DNA of 64,000 nt from Kalaharituber pfeilii (lineage: Eukaryota; Ascomycota; Pezizomycetes; Pezizales; Pezizaceae). Shown one piece after another: positions 1 to 10,739 of this stretch. The DNA is taken from the NCBI GenBank assembly GCA_015179045.1, contig WHUZ01000063.1:299631-363630 (forward strand), read 5' to 3'. A program made the position numbers and the translations under genes. Under the pieces are notes generated by a model. That model did no database searches. It worked only from the letters and a program-made list of their open reading frames with translations, and was not told where the DNA came from. How positions within the stretch are numbered: position 1 is the first letter of the stretch; each line of letters begins with the position of its first letter.

Positions 1-346
1 CCCATTCTGATGAGGCCTATTAGCAAATGTTCAGATAGCATTGTGGATGTGTAGGAGTGCGAGAACAGGTATAAAGATAAGTATAATCGGTATAAAGGCA
101 CGTATGATTGATATTTGTTAAAGTAAACAAATATTTTTCACATCAATAGAGCCAGACGGAACCCCTGCTAATCCCCCTGTCCTTATTGTCCAGGCACCCC
201 AGTGAAATCGCATCCTGAATTCACAGAGCCAGCTCTATATTTTACCTGCTTTGCCAATTTGAGCTTGGTCAGAATGTTTGGAGTCAAGCTGGCTTTGAAT
301 CGCATCCTCTCTCCAGGCATTCCTTCAGCGACCATAATTATTATAC

Positions 347-415
347 TAGCCGAAAAAATAAGTATCCGGACAGGCGACCAATGCATAGTATGCGCTATGC
401 AGTTTTTGGTGTAAA
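347..415 (+). repeat. Solo terminal-repeat fragment of a TA-flanked MITE
   Basis: A TA dinucleotide is followed by a stretch with AAAAAATAAGTAT, CGGACAGG and TATGCGCTATGCAGT. The same blocks in the same order form the terminal repeat of the MITE at 38532-38852. I found no opposite end within the next 800 bases, so this is one degenerate end only. Confidence 0.55.
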
Positions 416-1187
416 CATTCCAGGAAAAGCCCTGTTAGCTTTAAACTACTTTTGAATAGCTAGGATAGTTTTTGATAAGAGTGGGCAGTATCTGTTTGGT
501 AGAGTGGGGAGGGGAGAGGGGGGGGGGAAATGGAGAGTACTCTACATGGTAGAACTTTTGTTGTTGGTTCATGTGTATAGAACACTTTGGTGGGATGTTA
601 AGATGTCAGCGGGTTCTGTGGTAAGGGGGTAGCGAACCTGTCTTTAAGACATCGTGTCTGTTGACTGAGGATACCTGTTACGGGCTCCCCGCAACCGTAG
701 ATGGGGCGGTCGGTGGATGTACGCGCGCATATGCGACACAGGCGATATGCGACAGCAAAGGCTCATCAAGGAGTGCTATATGCTATGAGCTACGCAGAGG
801 ACTAGCGAGTATCGCTAGTCAAAGTGTCTTTTTGGCCTGGCGGACGGTAACTCTCTGCGTTTACCACCTCCGTTACAATACCGTCTCTGGCGATGTCGGA
901 TTCTGAGGCGGTCCATTGGAGAGTTATGTAGGTACAGTATTCTTTGACTTGACACACCAAAGCTTACTGCTTGCTAAGAATACGTATAGGATTCCTGTCA
1001 CTTGCAATAAATATAGTAAAAAGAAACCCAGACACTGATATGTAATAGGATCACTTGGTAGAAGGTTATGAGAAATATATAGGTAATATCTTAGTGGTTG
1101 TGTGTCAAGTTATTCAATATGTATAAGAAAAACTCTCCAAAAGTAGGTACTTGTACACTAAATCTACAATTCAATAAAATTAAAGTA
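416..1187. other. Intergenic repeat debris, homologous in part to the 57.5-kb foldback element
   Basis: I see no gene here. Bases about 720-890 match 58250-58560: both contain a GCGATATG(C/T)GACAGCA block, then ACTAGCGAG, then TTGCTAGTC or TCGCTAGTC, then a CTCT(A/G)(T/C)GT block ending at CTCTGTTAC or CTCCGTTAC. The copy here lacks the LINE tail that interrupts the other one, so it serves as an empty-site paralogue. An 81-codon reading frame at 661-906 has no recognisable similarity and lies on this repeat. Confidence 0.5.
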
Positions 1188-3016
1188 CTGTCGCTTACCT
1201 ATTAGTGACCGAGCACCTATTAGTGACCGATTTCTTGGCACTCCTCCTCGTACAACTTCCACATGCAATATCTTCAGCGTCAGGCATGCTAGCAACATGA
1301 GGTAAATTGCAGAATATACAGCAGGCATGCCTGAACATTTGGAGGATATTTGATGGCCACACTATATATACACCTTTTGTAATTCAATGATATGCAGAGA
1401 AAGTATAGCATTCTACCCCCCCTTGCATAGCAAAGGATAGCATATACTAAATACTATATGACTATCCTCAACTATAGCTCTTCGTACTCTCAAGTGACTA
1501 TAGAAGAAGGGTAGATCACCTAAATGATGGTAGGATAAGTCGCTGTGAATTTCTATAGCCTCAAAAGCAGTTACCAAAATATCTGAAAGTGCCGGAAGTG
1601 CTAAAGCTGCCAGTATGTCCTGCTACACACATAATATACTCCACTGCAACCAATATACCACTCTAAAAGCAGCATTTCTATGCTCTTGATATAATCAATA
1701 GTGTTTTATATAACTAAAGTAGTAGATATATGATGAACTAATTCTTAAATTGCTATATTCTATCAGCAAGCACAAATTTATACCAATTGCTGCTACTTCA
1801 ATATCAGAGTACCATTACTTTCTATAGACCTTGTCCTGAGTGCTCTACATATGCTAGTCCTCTGCGTAGCTCATATAGTACTCATTTATGTGACTGCGAT
1901 GCCAGCGCCGGCACTGTCACCAGCACCATCACTAGTACTGTCAGCTCATATATGACTTGCATATATGCATCCACTGACTGCCCACCGTATGGTTGTGGTG
2001 AACCTATAACAAGACACTAACCACCCTCACAGAAGTTCTTGCAGCTAATTATACCTAGGAGGTCATTATAGGATAGTATATATCCAGATACAATTCCGCT
2101 TATTATATTACTATAAGAAATACTAAATTTTTGTTAGTATTGCTCCCTATATCATTCTATATAGATGTACATGGCAGTAATACTATTATTCTTACCTCCT
2201 CTATCAACTATGGTATATGCTATCAATGTTGATATAGTAAGAAGTTCATTTCATCAACTAATCCTATTAGTTAGATATATGCTATTATAGCCGTCAGGGT
2301 ACTTCTATACCAGATAATTCTGCAGCTATATACTATCGTTGGTATAGATACCTATCAGGTCTACCAATCCTATTATCCTACTAGAGGCTGTCGCACTCAT
2401 AAGAGTATTTTTCCTAGCAATTAATACGATCAGTCCTGAAATATACTATACTATTCTTGATGATGTTTTCCTAGTAGCCAACACTCCCAATTATATTACA
2501 TACTATCGTAATCATAAGAGTAGTCTTATAACTATTAATCCTGTTATTTTTAGTATATGTAGTTGCTTGTTGCAAGTAATAGAAGAGCATATTGGAAGTT
2601 TTGGCACTTCCGGCATTTTCGGCCATTTCAGTGACTGCTTTGAGGCTACCGAAATTCAGAGCAGCCTTATCCTATCACCATTTAAGTTAGCTATCTTCTT
2701 CTATAGCCACTTCAGAGTGTGAAAAGCTATAGTTGAGGAGAGTCATATAATATTTAGGGTATGCTATCCTTTGCTATGCAAGGGGGGGTAGAATGCTATA
2801 CTTTCTCTGCATATCATTGAATTACAAAAGATGTATATATAGTATGGCCATCAAATATCCTCCAAATATTCAGGTGCACCTGCTGTATATTCTGCAATTT
2901 ACCTCATGTTGCTAGCATGCCTGAAGCCGAAGATATTGCATGTAGAAGTTGTACGAGGAGGAGTGCCAAGAGATCGGTCACTAATAGGTGCTCGGTCACT
3001 AATAGGTAAGCGACAG
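1188..3016. mobile_element. Foldback (long terminal inverted repeat) DNA element, non-autonomous, 1829 bp
   Basis: The element is flanked by TA (1186-1187 and 3017-3018). Both ends begin CTGTCGCTTACCTATTAG when read inward. Inverted arms of about 430 bp (1188-1620 and 2590-3016) align along their length, including a duplicated subterminal CTATTAGTGACCGA, a TTGGCACTCCTCCTCGTAC block, a poly-C/poly-G stretch beside a TGCATAGCAAAGG block, and a GTGCCGGAAGTG block. The AT-rich centre has no long reading frame. TA duplication is typical of Tc1/mariner/pogo. No transposase is present, so mobilisation in trans is inferred. Confidence 0.85.
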
Positions 3017-3018
3017 TA

Positions 3019-3266
3019 ATGTAAATACAGCCACCTTAGTACATCTCTTCAGATGATAATCTTGACATATAATATCATAGCTATCATAAGTAACGTCGAA
3101 GAGTACCAGTAGGTCTCTTATGAAACAATCTTGGATTGGGAATCCCATACAAATAAATGCCAAGCCTTCCGACAGAAATACGACAAAGTTCGCAACTACA
3201 ATTTTGAGGAAGCGAAAAGTGCTAGATATCAAGAAATGCCCCTTTGTCTAACTCCTATGCAAAGCG

Positions 3267-3300
<34 letters not shown>

Positions 3301-4045
3301 ACTACAGTAAGGCTTTTAAGTACACTTATGGTAAAACTTGATCGTTATTTAATACTAGTCATAGCGAAATATCACCTCATTTTCGCGAAGCTCGCAAGCT
3401 CAAACCCTTTTTTTGGGGGGAACTTTTGAACCCCCGAACGCGCACCCACGCTTTTCGTTTGCGTGTCGAAAGGTTTGACAGCCTGTTTTTTGTTCCTTTT
3501 TATGAGACCTATTTTTTTTCCTTTTTTCTTTTTTCTTTGTCAATAGTTTCTTTTTTTTTCGTCGTCGAGCCGTCTCATTTTTCTTTTTTTTTGAAGATCA
3601 CGTAGGTCACGTCGTAGACGAATTCGAAAAAGAAAAAATAAAGAAGGAGGAGAATTGCAAGGGCGGCAAAGGACTGCAAGGGAGAAAGGCCCAAAAGGTA
3701 GTCTCGTAACGAGGCTCAAAGGAACCACCCAACTGCAACTGCAACCAGCAAGCCCCCATCCAACCAAACAACCGTCCCCGTACATAAACAAAAGCCCCCC
3801 GGACGACGTCACTACGGAAACCAGTTAGCGGCCGCCCCCCTCCCTGCCTCTCTTCCCGAGCCATTAGTCCCGTAACCACCGAGCAACATTATCTCCGGAG
3901 TACAAAGTACATAATCCGGCCCCCCCCCTCAACACATTAATCATACCCGCCCCCGCCCGTCCCCTCGGCCCGCTCTCCACCAAACCAAACCCTTTCACGA
4001 ATTCCAACAACACAAACACACACACACACGCACATACAAAATACA
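3019..4045. other. Intergenic upstream of the LAMTOR1-like gene
   Basis: There is an A-run at about 3271-3297, T-rich tracts from 3510 to 3600, and a pyrimidine/CA-rich leader ending in a short (CA)n just before the ATG at 4046. A TAGTCTCGTAAC motif lies at 3699-3710 and recurs elsewhere in the window. Reading frames here run over low-complexity DNA and are not credible genes. Confidence 0.5.
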
Positions 4046-4867
4046 ATGGGCAACTGCCTCTCCTGCATCAGCGACTGCCTTGGGATTCATCGCGAAGATG
4101 TACGTACTCACCCCAACCGTAACCCCCTTATCAATTAACTGATCACCCCCCATTGACCAGCCCGATCACCAACCCCTCCTGCACCCCTACAGCCCTCACC
4201 ATAATGGTGGCCACGGCGCCTTCGACCCGCGACATCCCCATGGCGGCTCGCACGGCTACGGCGGCATCGGGACCCGCGAGATTGACCCGCAAGACCAGAT
4301 TCGAGAGCGCGAGGCACTCGAGCGGATTGTTGCCAGCGCGAGCATGTGAGTATTCCTCCCCGTTTCTATAGGCATCTAGTTTCTGAACGCGATTGAAGGA
4401 ACCTCATCGACATCGTCTCGCTCGCCCCGCAAACCCAACAAATATCGTACCATCACCAGCTGCTCCAATACACCCGGAACATCTCTGCCCCTTCCATCCC
4501 GCCCAATCTCCCCGGCGTTGCCACCGTCACCAACAACCTCACAACAACAAATGCTACTAATACCGCGACAACAACCAGCGCTACCACGACCAATACCACC
4601 ACCTCTCCAAACCCCACATCCCCGCCCGCACACCCTGCCTACGACTCAAAGAAACTCGCCATCTACCGTACCCTCCTGCAAAGAACCTCCCCACCCTCCG
4701 CGCCAATAATGCCCGAGGTCCTGAGCCCGAACGTCATCACCGAGGACGAGCGACGGTGGCTGGACGAGATTGGCGAGCGCGCGGACGAGGCGGTCAGGAA
4801 CTTGACGAGGGTCAAGGACGTGGGCAAGGTTGTGGTGGGATTGGGCGTCGGGTTGGAGGAGAGGTGA
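4046..4867 (+). CDS. LAMTOR1/Meh1(Ego1)-like late-endosomal/vacuolar membrane anchor, 3 exons, 235 aa
   Basis: The predicted exons are 4046-4099, 4161-4345 and 4399-4867. The introns (60 and 53 nt) begin GTACGT and GTGAGT, end in CAG and AAG, and splice in frame. The product starts MGNCLSCISDCLG: Gly2 fits N-myristoylation, and Cys4 and Cys7 fit palmitoylation. This is the lipid anchor known for LAMTOR1 (p18) and yeast Meh1, which tether the Rag-GTPase scaffold for TORC1 signalling to the lysosome or vacuole. Exon 2 is His/Gly-rich, then IREREALERIVASASM runs across intron 2 into NLIDIVSLAPQ, the conserved helix of this family. A Thr/Asn/Pro low-complexity insert of about 50 residues follows, then the C-terminal helix (EDERRWLDEIGERADEAVRN). 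Family assignment is by motif recognition and is fairly secure. The exact symbol in this organism is not known. Confidence 0.82.
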
Positions 4868-7425
4868 ACGGGAGGAATTGGGGAATTGGAGAGGGTGGGA
4901 TGAAGATAACTGTGTAATAAGGAAGGGAGAGAAAGGAATTAACAAATGGTACAGAATGAAATGAGAGAAAAAGAGTCCCTTGAGCAATATTCAGATATCA
5001 AAAACATTCCCCAAATTGATTTAATTTCTTAGGGATGGGATCAATCTGGACTGGTTTGAAAAGAAACGATAAACAAAAAGCAAAAAAAAAAAGAAAAAAG
5101 AAAAAAGGCGCTACACGAAAAACAGCATTCAAGCATCAAAGCATAACGCCAAAACCAGGAAAAAAAGAAGGGGAAAAACCGTCGGAGAAACTCGCATTTT
5201 ATTATATCCTTTATATTTCTATTATTATCATTCACTTTTTTCCCTCCTTTTTTAGCTATGGTTTTAGGTTTTTACCTGGAGGTTTTGCATTGCGAATTTT
5301 TCTTCTTTTGGTTTTTAATTTAGTCACGGGGGAGGAGGAGGAGATGGGCTGGTCTGGGTTGGCGTTGAGTGTTCGTTGGGTTTGCGTTTGCCGTTTGCGG
5401 GATGTTTGGCGAGGAAGGTGGGGTTGGGGATATATGTGCGGGGGGAGCAGTTCGATGGGGAGGAAGTAAACAAGCAAAAAGAAAAAAGGGTTTGCTTGAG
5501 GGTTACGGGAAGAGGCGAAGTTTGACACTCCACGAGAGCTTCCAACCAACGTATGGCAACAAGCGCATTTAATTTTTTTTTGTTACTAGGCGTATTGTTT
5601 TTTTGGTTTGTTTGTTGTTGGAAACTACGGTATGTTCGCGTTATCTACCCTTGTTTGGTCTTTGTTTTGCATGTAAAGGTCACATGTCCTCTGTGTATGT
5701 TTTGTGTGCTGGATATTGTATGTGTGTGTGTTTCTTTTCGGCGTTGGGTATTTTTTCCCCCCCTCTTAGTTTTTTTTTGATAAAAGACAAAAGAGATAAT
5801 ATAATGTGAGTCAAGTAAACTACTACTAAACTTACCTTAACCTATTTATTATTTTTCTACTCTTTGAAGTGTTGTATTTTGTGTGTTTTTTATCTTTTTT
5901 AGGGAAGTATGGTGGTGCTTACCATACTGCTCAAAGATGGGAAATAAATTAGAAAGGGAGGTAGATTGGAGAAGTATATGTATATGCTGGGGTTTGATGT
6001 TGTGAGGGAAGGAGGGAAAGAAATAGTCGGATCGGAAGCACGTGGTGAGGTGCGATGGGCAAGTTGAAGATATATGCTAACTAACGTCCGGCCATTGGTA
6101 GCCTTGAGTGAAGAAGAGTCATGACCAAAAAGTAAAATGGAATCCGGTATCTATGATCCTACTTTTCCATTCATTTTTTTTTTTTTTCTATTTTCCCCCA
6201 CAACCACGACTACCTACCTATGTAGCTGTTATTCATTTTTTGTCCACACGTTCAAGATATCAAAATTCCATGACCCTGGTAGGTAGATTTTATATTTTTT
6301 TTTTCTTTTTTCTTTCTTTTTTTCCCCTTTAGTTTTTCTGTAATACACATTATTATTATTATTATTTTTTTTCCCATTTTCGAAAACATTGTTCCCCCCC
6401 CTCCCTCCCCCTTTTTTTTTTTGTTTTGTTGGTTTCGAAAACTTGGGTACGAGAGACTATTTTTGGAAAACTGTGTATGTACAGTACTGTGACTTTTTTA
6501 CGTGAATAGGAAAAAAAGAAAAAAAAAAAAGGGGGGAGGGGGGGAGACAGTAGCGGTATGTGTTCCACTAGAACCATTGCGCACGAGATCGTAGTCTCGT
6601 GCATGCCACACGAGATCAAGAAAACCATGCCCATATCCCCGCTCTCCTACAGCAGTCTCGTATGCATTAAGGGGGTGACCAACATATCCGAAGAACTTTC
6701 ATTCATTCTCAATGGCTCAATGACCTCGTATACTTAATATAAGTACATGTACGTACTCGGGGGTAAGGGTAAGTCTTCAGAAGCGCATACAATGTGACAG
6801 GGATAGTTGCTAGGATAGAGTTGACCTGTTGGTTATGTAATACTTGTTATTCTACACGTATTTTTACACGCTTCACAGAGTAACACGTTTTAATTCTTGT
6901 TTTTCAACCAACTTACAGAACTCCATTTCTCAGTCACAGCCTCGGATCACCTGCTGAAGCCTGCATACATATCAAAATGAAAAGTTCAGTCATGAAATTC
7001 ACAATCGAGAAACTACTCAAGTTCAGCATGTCAGAATTATTATTGTACGCGATGAATGCACAAACAAGGTGGAAAACCTCAGGAAGAGTGAGATAAAATA
7101 ACAAAAGAACAGGTCTTATCATTAGTTAGAAGTGCGCCAGATTAGCTTTGCTGTTATGGCTGTTGGGTGATAATTATTCAACAATTTATTGACTTGTATG
7201 CAGTTAAAATTACGTGTGTCGTATTTTTGTGTGTAAAACCCATACAATTGTTCTGAAGACTTTTCGACAAAAAGTCAACCTACTTCACGTTTGACCCCCG
7301 GTCAGCTGGCGCACATTATGCATGCATAGCGCTTCTGAGTATTTTCCCCTACCCCCGAGTACATATGTATTTCACATGTGAGACATGGAATGGAAATCCG
7401 TATACTACTGTAGTAGATGATATGG
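4868..7425. other. Intergenic, gene-poor, with homopolymer tracts
   Basis: This region lies between the LAMTOR1-like gene and the pogo element. It holds the presumed 3' UTR, A/T-rich and GT-rich stretches (5040-5900), long T runs (6165-6440) and an A/G-rich run near 6510-6545. The frames here (for example 5035-5469) are Lys/Phe-rich translations of homopolymers. A small hairpin with arms GCACGAGA and TCTCGTGC sits at 6581-6602. I see no supported gene. Confidence 0.5.
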
Positions 7426-7427
7426 TA

Positions 7428-9648
7428 CTGTAGGTGACGCACTAACGAACCAAGACATGCTAACGAACCAACCAAAAATTGCTTTTTCTGAGAGATCATG
7501 AGAGGGGTTAACCAGTGCATTAGAAACCGTAGATGAGGAATAATATAGAATTCTGGCAAAACTCGGACTTCTCTATCACCAGCAGTCAATCATGGGTAGA
7601 ATCAAACAACGTCAGAAAGATGATCAGCGAGAATGTAGTATTGCAAAAGTAATACAAGCCTACCGCCTAGGACAGGAAGAGAGTATTAGAGCTGCTGCAG
7701 ATAACTATGGAATACCATATCCAACATTAAGAGCAAGAATCAATGGTGGTGCAAAAAGTCGAAGACAAGCGAATGAGGATATACAGCTATTAACACCAGC
7801 AGAGGAGAAAGTAATTAAGGAGTGGTGTATACGGTTAGATAATCAGGGATTACCGCTTCGGGTAGATATGGTACGAGAAATGGCACGAACAATTCTTCGA
7901 GCTCGAGAATGTGACAAAAATCCCGGAAAACATTGGATTTCACGATTTCTAGACCGAAATCCCGAATTGACTACTAAGTTCAGTTCTCAAGTCAAAAAAC
8001 AACGGATTTTATCCTCCTATCCTATGGTTATTAAGGATGCCCTTCGAAAGCTACAGAAAGTCATTGATGATTACCAACTTTCACCACAATATATCTATAA
8101 TATGGATGAAAAGGGCTTATTGATGGGAAAGTCACCCCGAGTGAAGGTTATTTGTAGGCGAGGGAGGAAAAGTCCACCTATGATGAAAGACGGAAATCGT
8201 GAGATTATTACATTACTAGAAACGGTTGCTGCAGATGGATTTTTACTACCACCCATGATTATTTATAAGGGAAAATCACATCAAGATGCATGGTATGAGT
8301 ATCTGAATGAAAAAGATTCGGATACTGTTTTCGCATATTCAGATGAAGGGTGGACGAATCAAATCCTGAGTGCAGACTATCTTCGGTTATGTTTTGAACC
8401 GCACACCTCTTTCCGAACACTTCCACGTCAATATCGACTTCTTATCGTTGATGGTCACAACTCTCACTTTAGTTGGAACTTTCTGCATTATTGTATACAG
8501 CATGATATTATTGTATTTTGCCTCCCACCTCATACCACACATCTCTTGCAGCCATTAGACGTTGGACTCTTTGGACCCCTTCAGCATTATTACGCTCGTG
8601 GTGTAGAACAGGCTATGCGAACTGGACGTGAAGCTATTAGCAAGAGAAACTTTCTACCGTATGTTAGACTAGCCTCAAGGTTGATTTAAATTAGAATCAA
8701 TAGCTGACACTATATAGCATTCTTCGAGAAGCTCGTCAACTTACTTATACTCCCAAAAATATCAAGTCAGCATTTGCCAGCAGTGGTATATGGCCAATCA
8801 ACTATCGAGTAGTCTTAAGCAAGCTTCCGCAACCTACAAACAGGAGTAACCCACTCAGAGCTGTGACAGTCCATAGCCCAAAATTTATGCTTTCTAATCC
8901 CCGGAAGACTATACCTCCTACCCCATCCAATTCTCGCGCAGTCCGACAAACCACTCTTTATGCTCTTCATCTTCATAAAGAAAACCCAGCAGCACCAGAA
9001 ATACCACTTCTAATCCAAAAGCTCAGCTCTGCGGCTGAGCAGTCTCTCACTCATAGTATTCTGGACAAGGAACGTACTCGTGACTTGGAGATAGTATTGG
9101 ATAGGCGATCAAAGGAAAAAAACAATAAGGGACGAAAGGTTATTACCACTGCAAGGGCAATCACAGGTGCAGAACTCCTCCGGCTCCGGCTAGCAGGTAT
9201 TTCTTTAGATAACTCTCCAGTGGTTGATGTGCCGGATTCAGGTGAAACAACCACTAGGAACTCAGAAGTATTTTTCCAGATCTCTTTAATTAATAAATCT
9301 CTACTAATTTTAATAGCTACCAGCTTCATCTTCTAAGCCTTCTGAGCCTCGCTCCCTTGTGGTGGTGTTGAAAATACCCCCTCGCATCGATGGTGCCGAG
9401 AAACCTGGGTCCGCATCCGCACCTATCACCAACACAGAGTTAGCCAGCGGTAAGCCAAGCAGAAAAACAGCGAAGAGGCCGAAAAATAAAAGCAGTGTGG
9501 ATATAGTTGCAGGAAATTAAGAAGCATAGGTATTTGCATGGGTATAGAGTGGTATTTATGTAGATAATTGTACGAAAAGTGAACCGGAACCATGCCGATT
9601 TTCAGCGGTTAGTAAGCACGTCGTGGTTAGTAAGCCAGTCATCTACAG
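7428..9648 (+). mobile_element. Pogo/Fot1-type DNA transposon, 2221 bp, apparently complete
   Basis: TA lies at 7426-7427 and 9649-9650. The left end reads CTGTAGGTGACG and the right end, inverted, reads CTGTAGATGACT. Similarity continues inward for about 44 bp through repeated CTAACGAACC-like (left) and CTTACTAACC-like (right) subterminal motifs, so the inverted repeats are imperfect. One three-exon transposase gene (7592-9520) fills the element. TA duplication, DD35D chemistry and a CENP-B-type DNA-binding region all place it in the pogo/Fot1 group of Tc1/mariner. Confidence 0.85.
7592..9520 (+). CDS. Pogo/Fot1-like transposase, 3 exons, about 606 aa
   Basis: Exon 1 is 7592-8658, exon 2 is 8718-9267 and exon 3 is 9317-9520. 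Without splicing, the frame stops at 8689. The intron 8659-8717 (GTATGT, a GCTGAC branch site, TATATAG) restores the expected downstream helix (ILREARQLTYTPKNIKSAF). The intron 9268-9316 (GTATTT to AATAG) adds a Ser/Pro/Lys-rich tail ending in SVDIVAGN. The N-terminus carries a psq/CENP-B-type helix-turn-helix (about 15-60) and a second HTH_Tnp_Tc5-like domain (about 65-130). The DDE_1 catalytic core has Asp172 (NMDEKG), Asp287 (IVDGHNSH) and Asp323 (QPLDVGLFGPL), that is DD35D. All key residues are present and no frame damage remains once the introns are removed, so the gene may be functional. Confidence 0.85.
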
Positions 9649-9650
9649 TA

Positions 9651-10520
9651 CTCTGTAGTATGTGTGTCCTTTTTTTTTGTGGTGTCGAGGAAGAAAGTTT
9701 CGACAGTCTACTCTACTCCTGGGGATTATGGTAATACTCTGTCTGAATCGTTGATGGCAGATGGGCATATGTGGACACGCTTTAAGATATAGGGGTTTAT
9801 TCAATTTTTATGATACTATTTACAACCTCTTCCGGTTTGGTTCCGCCCAAGCTGTTCTGGTGTGCGGCCAAGAAACTGTTGAAGATTATGCAACGGGACA
9901 TATCACGTGAGGCGGAAGGATAGCACATGAGCCGAGATCATGGTATGAGGTAATTCCATGTGATGAGGAATCTAAGCTGTGGATACGTTGTTGTGATGAC
10001 GAGCAACCTTAATACTCGCACAATTTGCTAGCAGCTCATGTCTATAAATAGGTGGATGTTAGGAGCACATATGTACTGTACATTGAATACTAGCATGTGG
10101 CCACCTCGCGACCGCGAGGGTGAGTGTAGGTGTAGCGGTAGTGGATAAGGGACCCGTAAATTCGGCGTCAAGTGACTGTACACTCTTTACCAGTTCCATG
10201 ACCGTACAATCTCGTTTCTCTGCATTTATTCATATCAGTATATTCTCATTGTTATTTATAATATCACGTAATCCCACTCCTGCATCCAGGGAGCTCTAGT
10301 ATTAATTTTATATATTTTGTGGAGTATAATGCTAATAATTGTAGAACCTATGGATAGCGAAACCCTCGTTACAGCCCATAAACTCTACCTAAATTCCGGT
10401 TAATATCTACCCACAATGATATTGCTCAGATGTCCAGCATATGCCCTTTTAGGTGTACCCAGCTTTATTATCCGCCCTATAGACCCACGTATAAATGCTA
10501 TGCAAGTGAGGATATTAACA
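9651..10520. other. Intergenic, no gene seen
   Basis: This is AT-rich unique-looking sequence downstream of the pogo element. I see no coding support, no repeat shared with the rest of the window, and no RNA gene. Confidence 0.4.
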
Positions 10521-10534
10521 GGTATAAGGTGATT

Positions 10535-10581
10535 TTTTATTTTTTTTTATTTTTTTTATCTCATTAATCGCTTGCCGCCCT
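10535..10581 (-). mobile_element. Extremely truncated LINE tail (family A)
   Basis: On the minus strand this is a roughly 25-nt piece of the conserved LINE 3' tail (GGGCGGCAAGCGATTAATGA) plus an interrupted A-tail. It lies between perfect 14-bp direct repeats GGTATAAGGTGATT (10521-10534 and 10582-10595). The duplication and A-tail mark a target-primed reverse-transcription event that copied almost nothing of the LINE. Confidence 0.8.
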
Positions 10582-10595
10582 GGTATAAGGTGATT

Positions 10596-10694
10596 AAGAA
10601 GTTACAAAAGGATATAATTAATACACCTGGAATGATGGAAAGAGTATATAAGAAAGTGGAAGAATTGAAGGCTGAGGGTGATGATGAAGAGTAG
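10596..10694 (+). pseudogene. Short coding-like remnant split by the LINE tail
   Basis: If the insertion at 10535-10581 and one target copy are ignored, a frame runs through to a Lys/Glu-rich end (MMERVYKKVEELKAEGDDEE) and a stop at about 10694. Composition is coding-like, but I do not recognise the family and no start is evident. It may be the tail of a decayed host or transposon gene. Confidence 0.3.
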
Positions 10695-10739
10695 ACATAG
10701 CTATCGCTATCTATAGAGTGCTTGCGATTTAAAAAACAG

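Noticed and set aside
5035..5549. Lys- or Phe-rich frames of 64-144 codons
   Set aside because: Arise from A/T homopolymers downstream of the LAMTOR1-like gene.
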